Assembly (NCBI GenBank): GCA_026413225.1
Contig: CM048553.1
Span: 48,524,001-48,588,000, forward strand
Direction: 5' to 3'
From: Otis tarda
Lineage: Eukaryota; Chordata; Aves; Otidiformes; Otididae
Length of the DNA stretch: 64,000 bases
Within the stretch, counting starts at the first letter, position 1. Each line of letters starts with the position of its first letter. This document shows positions 23,980 through 35,470 of the stretch, piece after piece. The position numbers and the translations under genes are program-made. Below the pieces are notes generated by a model, which was not told where the DNA came from, searched no databases, and saw only the letters and a program-made list of their open reading frames with translations.

Positions 23980-26900
23980 TAATAATCTTATAAGGTTACA
24001 AATGTATTTGCTGGCGTTCCTGGGTTCTGGGTAGGCACATGGCAGCATAGCTCTGTTTTGCTCTGTTTTTGAGGTAAGATGAAGGATTATTTCAACTCAT
24101 TTATGTCTTTAGATTCAGAGTTAAGTTGTGTTTAATCCTGAATGCAGAAAAACTTTATCTCAAAAGGATATGAAACAGCAAGTGGCTTATTTTATTCGAA
24201 TATGTGGTGTATGCATCTCAGCCTCCCCCCTCAAAACACCTGGAAACGAACAATGAACTAAATTTTATTTTATTTTTTATTTTTTTCTTTTTTATGTCCA
24301 GAACCCAGAAGCGGCTGACTGATCTGGAGATTATTATTATTTTTTTTCTTTACCTCAAAACCCTCTGATCTTCACTGATGTAAATGTGTCTGTTAGTTTT
24401 GAACTGCGTTGCCTGGGTACTTAAAGCTGGGTAACTTTTTTTACAGTGGAGTGCAGTGCTGGCTAACCACAAATCAATTTTGACTTAGCTTTTGTAATCT
24501 GGGCTGCTGCAGGCACACTGCAGTCGGTACCCCATATACTTCTTGATCGAGTCTTAGTTACACTGCAATCATAATACAAACTATTGTGTAGATGTACTGT
24601 TAGATGACAATGGTGTTTGGCGTATAAAAAATTTAAGCTTTTCATCTGGTAATCATGCGAATGCTGTATTTTAAGCATTTACTGAGTTAGACCAAAATCT
24701 GGGTATTTTACAGAGGAGATGTGCAGGAGCAAATCTTTGTGCTTGTGTCATTGCTCTTATAAAGTGCAAGTTTAGAATGAGGGCTTGTTAACAAACAGCT
24801 TGCAAATTGTTTGTTTGGATTTTTTTAAGAATAAAATAACTGGTTAAAAACACTTAGATGATAAACTTAAGGGAGTTGTGCTCTTTTTGTGAACAGTTTT
24901 ACACTGAAGAATTATGTTCAAACATTACAAATTAAATATTTCTTTAGACTGAGGTCTGTTTATTGACCCCAAACTGTCATTGTGTTTAGACTGGTAGAAA
25001 TGGTGCAGTACAGCCACTGAGGCAAAAGCTGAATGATGTCATATTAGGTAGAAGAGAATAATTATTTAAATCCTGTGTGCAGGCTGCTGTTGACATTACA
25101 GAATAGAAAGAATGAAATGTGTGGTATTTTAATCAAAAAAGTCATATTCTGATTTAATAAATTGTGTACTTGTTTGGATGTCGGAAAGAATAGATATGAA
25201 ACACTGCAATAACAGTTTATATCATCATCTTGTTATGAATACTGTATATGCAGGTGAGACTGACTAAAGAATAATATTAATATTTCGTATTTCATGGGTA
25301 TGACAGCTACAGTGTTTCTTTTCATGGCTATTTTGGCAATCTAGTAAATACTGCTCAGCTGTAGTTTGTTTTTCATTTCTGCAGCAGGAAGATTTAGATG
25401 AAGGTTTGAAGGAAAAGTCTGCACTCTTGGTGTTTGCCTTGCAAGAGAGGCTGTGCAAACAGTTTGATAGAGTCTGAACAACATTTTTCCACTGAGTGTA
25501 TGGAAATCAAGGATAGTAAATAAATCTGAAAGGGAGCAGACATACACATTTATGCCTGCTTTCTTCCCTTCATGATACAAAGTTTTAAGATCAAGGCAAA
25601 TTCTCTTCCTTAATCCGGAACTTGACTTTCTCATGTAGATTTTGCATGGATTTCTGCAGCAGACCAGGCAGACTGACTTGTGGGTTTTTTTGGGGGAGGT
25701 AGGGTGGTTGTTTTTTGTTGCTTGTTTGGTGGTTTTTTTGTGTGGTTTTTGTTTGTTTTTTTTTTCCCAAGCTTTATTTGCTTATAGTTTCCATAACTTC
25801 CAACAGGGAAACAGCTTGTGTGAAGGAAGGGCATGGATGTCTTTTTGTTTGTGAATGTGTGCATGTGTACATTTACTTGTCCTTAACAGGGACAAGGCAG
25901 CAGCTGTTCGAGTGCAGGTTTGGGGGGGGGGGGGGGCGGGGAGAGTGGGTTGTGAGTGCTGGTGGGAAGGGAGGGGGTGGAAATGGTTCCATGATACCTC
26001 ACTGGGGTGAATGTTAAGCTGGGTGAAGGGGAAGAGGTGAAACTCATTCAGCACAAACTTCTAGTGCAACTTGTAGTGTTATGTTCTGGCCAAAAGTATA
26101 TTTGGTGAGGAGTTTGTGGAAGATAAAGTGATGAATGAGTAAAGATGATCAGATATGTCAGACGTTGAATGTCAGTGTGTCCAGAAATTTACTAGCTCTC
26201 AGATTCCCAAAACTCACTTGAAGACTTTTACACACAAATCAGACTTTGGTTATCAGTGTTATTTCATTTGATAGCGGTATTACTTTGCTGGCTTCCTGTA
26301 GTTGCGAAGGCAGGGCATGGGGAGGAGAGGAGGGCAAGAAGAGCTGAAGATTCCTGTAAATACTTTCAGTTACTCCCAGACGTGTCCTTGTTCATTACAG
26401 ACTTATCTAACAGTTTCACAAAGCAAACATGCTTCACAGATGTGTGGTAGCAACTGGGACAAAGTGGAGCCCTTTTAATCAGTCAGGCTATGTATTTCCA
26501 GTATATTTTCTTGTTTATGGCTTAACCTGTTTTCAGAGGGCAAAATGAAGGTTTGCATTTTGATTCCAGCTTCATTTGAACTACTAATTTCTAATATCAG
26601 CAATCTCCCTCTTGTTATTCCTAAAGAGCCACTTGAAATGAGACAATTTTAAAAATAATCGGTACAAGTCACCCCATTGTTCTTTTCAGTATGTACTGTG
26701 ATAGCACAGGAATAATGGATGCTGTGCAGGGGAACCATAAGACTTTCTGTTAATGCACTTGAGTGAAACTTTCTGCAGCTGCCACAGTAGAGTACGATTT
26801 GTATGAGAGTGTGGTATGATAAATTTATCACTTGATGTAATGTTTTCCTGTAGCTATGATGATTATTACCAAATACAGGTTTCGAGCCTCTCAGCATGAG

Positions 26901-28545
26901 AACTGTTTACAGGTTAAGTGATACCATGCAGAAATACAAATGTATGAAATTGAGGCAGACTTAATGAAACGTTATTTTGTGTATCAGGAGGTTTTTTTTC
27001 TCCCAGAGTTAATATTGCCCATCCGTTTTCCAGTTGTGGTGTTCTGAGTTCAGCGTAAACAAGTCCTTGTTGAGAGCCTCTGAGAGGGATAGAGAATTTT
27101 GCTTTTTTGTTCTTACACATGTGGTGAAAGGGAAAAATAGGTTGAGAAAAGCTGGTGCTGGTACAGTGTTATGACTTGGTTGCAAGGTTCCTATGAAGCT
27201 TGCTCCCAGAAAGTCTAGAATATGTAATCTGTGTCTTGACAGTGTAGACACAGAAACTTGAGTCTTGCAGTGAGATTCTAAAAATACTGTCATGCTTCAG
27301 TGAAGCGATAATGTTATTTACTAGAAATGCCAGAAAATAAGATGCCAAAGTCCTGAGTATAACTTTTAACAGCAAAATAGGAGTATCTGGACATGTTCCT
27401 AGAGATTAAAGAGAACCCTTTTCACAGGATTCTCCAGAAAACTCTTGTTTCTGATTCTCAGTGAAGTACTAAATGTAGCGTGTTCTATTGCTACACTTGC
27501 ATATTGAGTTACATCCACACCTGCTTGCAGACCAGTGCATCTGTGTCTTCTTGCTGGCTGTCTTTCTACTTTTCTGATGTAGTCTGAGTGTTCTTGTGTG
27601 GCCTGTTCCTCAGCTGCTGCTTATGCCTTGTAACAGCTACATATATAAAGTCTTTTGTTCCTACCTTTCAGGTCCTTTCCCAAGTCTTTTTTTTCTGCAG
27701 TCCTGTGATTGTATTTTCCTTTCCTGTCAGCAATGGGCACTTGCTGATAGCTGAAAGAGGTATCATGCCACCAATTATTGCAGTGCCTTTAGCCTCTTGT
27801 CCAAGAGGTTTGATGAAGTTTTTGGGTAGGAGGTCCTTGTCTTTGTTCCTTCTCTGGCCAATTTAATCTTACTGGGGGCAGTGATATCTGTCTTTGAGGG
27901 ACTTTGTTACCTGTTTGCTGTTTACCAGTGCTTCAGCCTCAGTAAGTGGACACCCCCTTAATCCAATGCACCTTGATTTCCGTTTCCTGTGCACTCTGAA
28001 GGCAGCAAAGATGCCAACTGGCAATGAGGGGCTGGGCTGTGCAGGGTGGCCCAGTGGAGAGAATAAGCCTAGGGGTGTTATACTATACGCTTCTAATCAT
28101 GTCTGTGTTGTCTGGCATCAGTCAATTTCAAAAGATGATGTTATTAAAGTGTCAGTAAATCAACCAGTGATGTGCAGTCTGTCTGCACGGTGTCGCTCAC
28201 GCAGCAAGCTGGGTTACATAGAGCTTTCCCTTGGCTGACCTGAGAGAAAGGTAGTTGGTGAATGAGGCAAAGCGGACAGACTGTGCTTACCCTAAGTTGA
28301 GTTAGCCAAAAAGCTGGATGTTTAATCAGCAGTTAGTAAATAACATTGTACAAGGAATAGCCCTTTCCTACTTGATATGATTGTGCGAAGTGCAAAGATA
28401 GACAGCTGCTCCGTGAAGACTGTTCTTTAGTATTTGCTGAATTTGTCAAGTTAAACTAATGTGAAAGGAAAAGAAAACTATCTGTTCTGCTTTATGCTGT
28501 TTGGAATGGCTTGAATTGAACATTTGTTTCTCTTGTATTTTGCAG
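23980..28545. other. Non-coding stretch before TRAK1 extension exon
   Basis: No gene is seen. It contains a T/G-rich tract (25677-25770) and the G-rich tract at 25922. The last bases form the acceptor of the exon at 28546. Confidence 0.6.
25922..25975. repeat. G15 run and G-rich tract
   Basis: Fifteen G bases, then CGGGG, GGG, GGG, GGG and GGGGG groups within 54 bp. Strong G-quadruplex potential on the plus (TRAK1 sense) strand. Confidence 0.9.
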
Positions 28546-28826
28546 ACTTCTTGAAGCCAGCTCTAGCAAAGAGAACTGCCAGCCAGACCCAGTCTCCGGT
28601 GCTGGTCCCCCTGATGGCAGTTTGTACAACCCTGTGAAACCTGCCAAGCTGGACGCCACAGCTTTGCACAACTGCACTTTGGCCGCCACTGTGCCTCCTT
28701 TGGAGCTGTCGAGTCATGCAGTCCTAGCCTGTGACACAGGCATTCATGAAGAGCACTATGTAAGTGAAGCAGTGGAAGATGATGTGCCAGACTGCAGAGA
28801 GTATAGAGATGCCTGCACCATTACTG
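28546..28826 (+). CDS. TRAK1: TRAK1 N-terminal extension exon (internal coding exon)
   Basis: This 281-bp exon is bounded by a good acceptor (pyrimidine tract ending TTTTGCAG at 28545) and a donor GTAAGC at 28827. It gives one base, then 93 open codons, then a final G. That G plus the first two bases of the exon at 46457 makes an Asp codon, giving the junction TIT-D-VCNST. The related protein TRAK2 has a similar ITDVC stretch before its conserved block, as I recall it. The peptide has no domain I recognise. It is Pro/Ala/Leu-rich first (SLYNPVKPAKLDATALHNC), then acidic (EAVEDDVPDCREYRDA). There is no in-frame ATG, and a TGA lies in frame at 28517-28519, so an upstream exon must supply the start codon. 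I do not match it to the N-termini I know from human TRAK1. It could be a long-isoform exon or partly untranslated. The coding assignment rests on splice sites, phase and the open frame. Confidence 0.82.
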
Positions 28827-31800
28827 GTAAGCAGCCAAATCTTTTATCTTGGGAAGGATGTGGAAATGTATAGTTAAGCTTCTGTTCTTAAGCTCTTGGT
28901 GAGATAACTAGTTCATGGACAATGCTGCTGCTGTTCTGCACTTTTTTTATTGCTTAAGAAGTGATTTCACAAGCATCTGAATCTTCATTGAAAGGACTTT
29001 GTAAGGTTTAAGCCTCTTACAGATAGACTTGACCAAACTAGGATGCTATATTTACGTTCTTGGGAAGTTGAACCATTTGAAGTTTGTTTGGAAAATAAAC
29101 CAACACTGAGTCAGGAATGACTGGAAGGAAATACTGCAGCTTAGTGTTATGGAGTGTTTGTCCTAATGTTGAACCTAATTTAGATTTTTATGTTGATGCA
29201 AGAATTGCTTTGTGGGAGAAGGGGATGGGAGAAACAGTATGTAACATCATGTTTTGACTGGTACATCTTTTTGCTTTTCAAAACCATTCCATTTTTGTCA
29301 CGTTAGTTCTGGAACTATAAAAGTTAATGTGTAAGGAACAGCTGCTTCTGCATGCATGTATGAAAGGTGAAATGCCTTATAAAGTTCATACAAATAAATG
29401 GAATATGTGTTTAAGTATGGTATTTTAAATAGAATTTAAAATGCTCAGCTGACGCAATTTTTTTGCGCTTGAATAATGACTGTAATTCAGTTTAGTCATG
29501 GATATGACCATGAAATAACAGGCAATTTCTATTCCAAATGCATGGTTTGTTGCCTGAGCTGTGAGGCTGCTTTTAGCTTCAAGTGACCTTGTAAGTTCCA
29601 AGGTCTTTTGGGAGTGTTTGAGGAGTCAGCTGAGTTTTCAGAAGGGACAAATGAGAGGGCCGAGAAAAATAGAAATAAGACTGAGGACCTTCTAATTGAC
29701 TGCCAGGTATCTTTATCCTGAGTTACTTCCAGCCATTTCTAGAATTGTCTGTAGGTCCGAGAATTAATTAATTCAACATATACTTCAGTTTTTAACTTAG
29801 CTCAGTCCAGCTGCTGTATAGCTGCTAATGGTTGATATTCTGAAAAAAAGGAAAACAGAAGGAAGGGGAGAGATGCTCTGCATGTCCATCCTTATTTCCT
29901 TAAGAAAACATGTAGCAGGTTTAACACTGAAGTCACTTTCAGTCAGGTACGCTTCTACATAAAATAAATGTTTTGTTGACAGAAACTAACTACCCATCCC
30001 TCCTACCTTGTACTCGTGGATTTAGAGCTTGATTATAGATGGGTCACTCTTTTGACTGCCCTCCAGGTATTTGCTTGGTAGGTAGAGTGGAAACTCTATA
30101 CATTACATAGGTGCATTCCTGGTAGCGTAACCGTTTCCCAGGCCCCTTGTAGAAGGATCTTTCTTGCAAGTTGTTCTGTTGACTGTGTCCTGTCTCCTCT
30201 TCCCTCCCTTCTCTGCTAACAGGAAGACGTTAACTTTATGCTTTCCTGTTTCTGACTACATGCCCAGGCAACCAGCTTCTTTTGTGAATCAAGATGCCTT
30301 CTTGATGATGGTTCCTTGAAAGACATGACAAAAATGTGTCTTAATTTTTTTTTTAATTTTTAAAAGTAGTTTTTGTTGAATTGAGGTCTATGCATACTTT
30401 CCTACCTCACACTCTTTCAAGCCTGTTCTAGTTTCTAAATCTCTTTCTTCTTGCTGGGTTGTCAGCCAAGTGTAGTTTACTGATTGATCCTATAATGCTT
30501 TTTTTTCTTTTTTTTTTTTTTGTTTTATGATTTGGCTATTCTGTAGGAGCAAATTTGTACTCTTTGTGACCTGGAGGTAAGACTTGCAGTAGAAATAGTG
30601 GTGGGTTTTTTTGCTTGGTTTGTTTTGGGTTTTTTTTGTTTGTTGTTTTGTTTTGTTTTGTTTTTTTTCTTTTTAAATGGACTTTTGAGTTTCAGCTCTT
30701 TGCTGTACTTTTTTTAAAGGTGTCAAGGGGCATAGACTGAGTTAGTAGCTGGTCTCATACACTTCCTCTGAAAAATCTCTATTTTGTCAGAAGTACGTGC
30801 AAGTATGCAGCATATACTCTTGCAACACACAGAGTACTTGCTGAGGAATCAGGATTGTCAGAGGCTTTAACATGAAGACTTTGTGTAGGTCTGACAGATT
30901 AGCAGTTTGTACACTTCTAAACTATTTAGTGGGAAAGAAATTGCTCATCAGGTCTGCTTATACCGTAATTTTTCTTCTGATGGCAAGCCTTGACTCATTC
31001 TAGGTACGTTCAAATTCAGCAATATGGGTAATCTGTTTTCTTTTAGTTTAAGACTAACACCTACACCCTGTTGTAAAAATCCTCTGCAAAAATTGTTGCA
31101 AATAAGGGCTTGAACACAGTTAAGAAAAAAGGGGGAAACTGAGTCACAGTACTGTGTGGTGATACTTTCTGAAATGTAACCAGGTAATGGTAATGTAGTT
31201 GAAGTTGACTCTGATACAACTAAGCCTCAGAACAAATTACATGATGTACACATTTTGCTGTTTGACTTTGAAGAAGGCCAAAGGTGCTCAAAGGATTTTT
31301 AAGTTCTTGCTGCTTGCTTCACCCTCCCACCCCCCATTCTGTTTGCTAGCACTTTGGCATTCTCTGTCAGCAGCACGATCTTTCCTGCCTGGGACCCAAG
31401 AGCAGATGTAATGTAGCTGAGGGTGCATTGCACATTCTGATTGTGCTAAGCATGTTTTCTTGATTAGAGGGTTGGCTTAAACATTTCCTGTCCTCAAACC
31501 ACCCCAGAATTCTGCTTGTGGAGTTTTCTGTGGGAGTGCAACTGGAGCTATTTTAGGCAACTGATCTGGATAGAATCCCTCCCCTGCTTTTGTGGCAGAG
31601 GGGAGATAAGGGTTCCTTTTTAGCTAGGTCACACCTCTGATCTGTTCTACTGTGTGGCCTAAAAGCAGTTATGTTGGCATAACTGAAGGAATGAGCACTG
31701 CAGGAGTGGACCAGGGTGACAAAAGCAATGAGATGGAAAGTTTACTAAAGCCAGTATTACCTCTGAGTGGGGGACAGCATCCTAAAGGGGCTACTTCTTT

Positions 31801-32469
31801 CCCACTGAATTTGATAGTCAAGCAATCCAAATTCATAGTTGCTATAACTGAAGTGTTATGCTTTTGCGAGTAGACACTTCTAAATCAGTGCTAATTTGAG
31901 CATAGAAAGACAAATGAAATAGGGCAAATGATCTGGTTATTTTTTTTAAAAAAAAAAGTTTTGTGAATGTTTTAAGTTATTATAAAAAAAAAGGTTGGAG
32001 CATATTTTTCTAAACACTAATAGTATTAAACCTGAAAATTGATTCAGTAGCTCCTGTAGTAATTTCTTTTCTTTTTTCCCCCTAACAGTAATTACTTCAT
32101 TTTCGTTTTTGTTAGCAAGACTTAAGAAAAAAGTTCAATGTAGCTTGACTTAGAGATGTTTCTACTGCTATCGCTTGTGAAGCTGCTGCAGGTAAATGGG
32201 CAGGAGACTCAAGTCCCGAGGATGGTGGACAGTGGGACAGCAGTATAAAACTTGGAAGTGGCTCTTGGCTACTTCACGTGTGAGGCACCTTATCCCCGTT
32301 TCGTTTTTTTTCTTTTGGAACTCTCCTTTTCCTTGCTGCTACCATTCATTTGAGAGCCTAAAGGTAGGAATACGGATGTAGCACCATCTAGTGTTCCTTT
32401 AGCTGGAAAGGGAATCAAAGTGCTTTTAAAGGTGCCTGTTTTTTCCTGTAATTTCACTGCAGACCTGGA

Positions 32470-33450
32470 TAGAATCATAGAATAGTTTGGGCTGGAAGGG
32501 ACCTTCAAAGGTCATCTAGTCCAACCCCCCTGCAAGGAGCAGGGACATCTCCAACCAGATCAGGTTGCTCAGAGCCCCGTCCAACCTGGCCTCGAATGTT
32601 TCCAGGGGTAGGGCATCCACCACCTCTCTGGGCAACCTGTTCCACTATTTCACCATCCTCATTGTAAAAACAAATCTTCCTTATATCCAGTCTGAGTCTG
32701 CTTCCTTCTGTTTTGAAACCATTACCCCTAGTCCTGTCACAACAGGCCCTGCTAAAGAGTTTCTCCCCATCTTTCCTGTAGGCCCCCTTGAGGTACTGGA
32801 AGGTTGCTAATAAGGTCTCCCCAGAGCCTCCTTCTTTTCTCCAGGCTGAACAGCCCCAACTCTCTCGGCCTGTTCTCACAGGAGAGGTGCTCCAGCCCTC
32901 TGATCATCTTTGTGGCCCTCCTCTGGACTTGCTCCAACAGGTCCCTGTCCTTCTTATGTTGGGGGCTCTGGAGCTGGACACAGTACTCCAGATGGGGTCT
33001 CATGAGGGAAGAACAGAGGGGCATAATCACCTCCCTTGACCTGCTGGCCACGCTCCTCTTGATGCAACCCAGGATGCAGTTGGCTTTCTGGGCCGCAGGT
33101 GCGCATTGCCAGCTCATGTTGAGCTTCTCAACCACCATCACTCCCAAGTCCTTCTCCTCAGGGCTGCTCTCAATCCATTCTCTCCCCAGCCTGTATTTGT
33201 GCTTGGGGTTGCCCCAACCGAGATGCAGGACCTTGCACTTGGCCTGGTTGAACTTCATGGGGTTTGCATGGGCCCACCTCTCCAGCCTGTCAAGGTCCCT
33301 CTGGATGGCATCCCTTCCCTTCAGTGTGTCGACGACACCACACAGCTTGGTGTCAGCAGCAAACTTGCTGAGAATGCACTCTATCTCACTGTCCATGTCA
33401 CTAACAAAGATGTTAAACAGGGCCAGTCCTAATGCCAGGACCTGAGGATA
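32470..33450 (-). mobile_element. CR1 retrotransposon, 5'-truncated, ~1 kb, - strand
   Basis: Read on the minus strand, this is the same subfamily and nearly the same 5' truncation point as the copy at 22935. The 3' end is at 32470 (TAGAATCATAGAATAG on the plus strand). A minus-strand frame from 33396 to 32752 is open for 214 codons ([12 protein letters not shown]..., [27 protein letters not shown]), the C-terminal part of the ORF2 reverse transcriptase. The catalytic domain is mostly missing, so it cannot move by itself. It sits in the TRAK1 intron, antisense to the gene. Confidence 0.94.
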
Positions 33451-33465
33451 CTCAGGGTACTCAAG

Positions 33466-33488
33466 GATACTTCCAGTCAGGAAGTATC
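33466..33488. repeat. Hairpin at 5' edge of CR1
   Basis: GATACTTCC and GGAAGTATC are perfect 9-bp arms around AGTCA. The hairpin lies right beyond the 5' truncation of the minus-strand CR1 and next to three degenerate 9-bp units of the GGATACTCA type. Confidence 0.85.
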
Positions 33489-35248
33489 AGGAAGTCAGCT
33501 GTTTCTAATGGAAACAGCAACTGGGGTTGGAGGCTTCCTTCATTATGTAACGGCCTCCGTCCTATTTTTTTTTAAAGCAGGAAGGGTTGTAATCTTGATA
33601 CAATACAGCAGAGTATCACTAAGTTGCTCAATAGTCCCAATTTTTGTGAATTATAAAAGCCTCTTGGTCTGATCACCTTTTTTCCTTGTCCATCAACTGC
33701 TGTCAGACAAATCCTTCCTTCTGGGAAAGGAGGATACAGTGGGGATGGAAATTTGAAATACCACTGGAGTATAGATTTACTCTTGTGACAGATGTCTGGC
33801 TGCCAGCATATGTTTGTGGGGTTTTTGTTTGTTTGTTTTTTCTTTGTTTCTCTTAACTTACTGTGTTATGTATATTTTAACTTTCAATCTGCTTTCTCAT
33901 GTCTGAAGACTCGCTGTTTGTAATGATTTTGGCATTATATACTTTGTAATCCAAGAGTTAACTTCTTAAGACCATGTAGGCTTCCTTCATCCTTCTCTGA
34001 AAAAAAGAGAGAATGAATGGACTGTGATTTAAATTGCTTAGCTCCTTTGTTGGTTTGCATGATTCATTTGTTCATAATACTAATTACTCTTTCTGAATGC
34101 ATGTAGGGGTGTATTCTCTGACTGTTGTGTTCTGGGCAATTTCCTGAGGATTCTTGGGAAATTTTTTGTGATGATGATCTGTTCTGTGTCTCTTGTTTGA
34201 CACAAGTCAGTTTGGTTGTGTTTTGTTTTGTTTTTTTTTTTAATAAAGTTACATCACTACATGGTTCAAACCATGAAATCCCTTTTTCTCTCAGCTAGGA
34301 GGTGGCTCTGGGAAGAGTTAATGTTGTTTGACCTTGCAGGTAGTATTGCTTCTACCTTTATGCACCAACTGCAATGATGGGTAGTCATAACACCTAGAGA
34401 AACTGACTTTTTCTTGCTCTGAAGCCTCACACAATCTCGTAGCAACAAAGACATTTGAGTACAGAAAGTTTTCTCTGGATTTTCATCATACTTCTGTCCT
34501 TATTCAGGCTTTAATTATGTTCTCATATGAAATGGAGCTTCTGTTCTCTTCCATCAAACGTTACCACTCTTCATGGGAGCGTGTTTTGGTGACCAACTGA
34601 TCCTACACATAACCAGCGTAATTCTGACCATTTTTCCTGTAGTAATTTCATTTTAAAGAGCATGCCTAGGGCCTATAGAATTTCCATTCCAGTTCCCTCA
34701 TGTCCCTCACCCAAAGGTGCATGGTTTTGTTTGAAAGGCTGAATTTCTATTCTTTCTGTTCAGAGTCTGACAAAGCATGACTGCCCCAAGATAACTCTTT
34801 AAGGATTTTGGTAATAGAGGTTGTTACTACAATACTTTGCTTTAGTTATATGGGAGATGGGAAAATACAGAATCTGTGACTGTCTTGTTTTGGGTGCATG
34901 AGGAACCATCAGAGGGTGCACGCTTGGTATCTGAGAATGTAGAATAGAACAGTGCTCTGGTTGTGCTTGGTATCTGTTGCAGGCTGCATGGTTGTCCTCT
35001 AAGCATTAAATGTTTATGAAAGCATTGATAAAATAATAACAGTTTTGAATTGCTTCCCTCTATTTGAACCTCTGAGTTCTGTTGTGGTTACCTTTCTCTT
35101 TTAGTGGTTGTTCGTGACACAGCATAAACTGCTCTAGCACTTCCTTCTTTTTCAGCTCCTGTTTTGGGGTGGTACTTTCATGTTTTTCTAAGTTTGGTCA
35201 ATGTGAGAGGTGTAAGATACTGCTTGGGGGAGCTGGAATTCAAATGAA

Positions 35249-35470
35249 GAACATAAGAAATGCCCTACTGGGTTGGGCCAGTTGGCTCAGGGCTGTATTT
35301 CTGACTCTAGCAACAGCAGATGCTGGATCTGGAGAGCATATGTACAGCCACTCACAGTAGCTTATTCTCAGCATAAGTACCTTCATCATGCAGAAATGTT
35401 GTAGGGATATATACGTCCCTGCCTAATTCTTTTAGTGTCTACTACTGTTAAACTCTTTCTGAATCGCATT
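35249..35470 (-). mobile_element. Possible ancient CR1/L3-like fragment
   Basis: GAACATAAGAAATGCC, CTACTGGGTTGGGCCAG and ACAGCAGATGCTGGATC resemble the 3' end of an amniote CR1-like repeat common in turtles and crocodilians. Weaker similarity continues through CCTAATTCTTTTAGTG. Identification is from memory, and the borders are uncertain. Confidence 0.4.

Noticed and set aside
31941-31958. T-run/A-run inverted repeat as a terminator or hairpin
   Set aside because: A bare T/A homopolymer junction; low complexity with no context for function.
32804-33445. 213-codon plus-strand open frame
   Set aside because: Antisense shadow of the CR1 ORF2 remnant on the minus strand.
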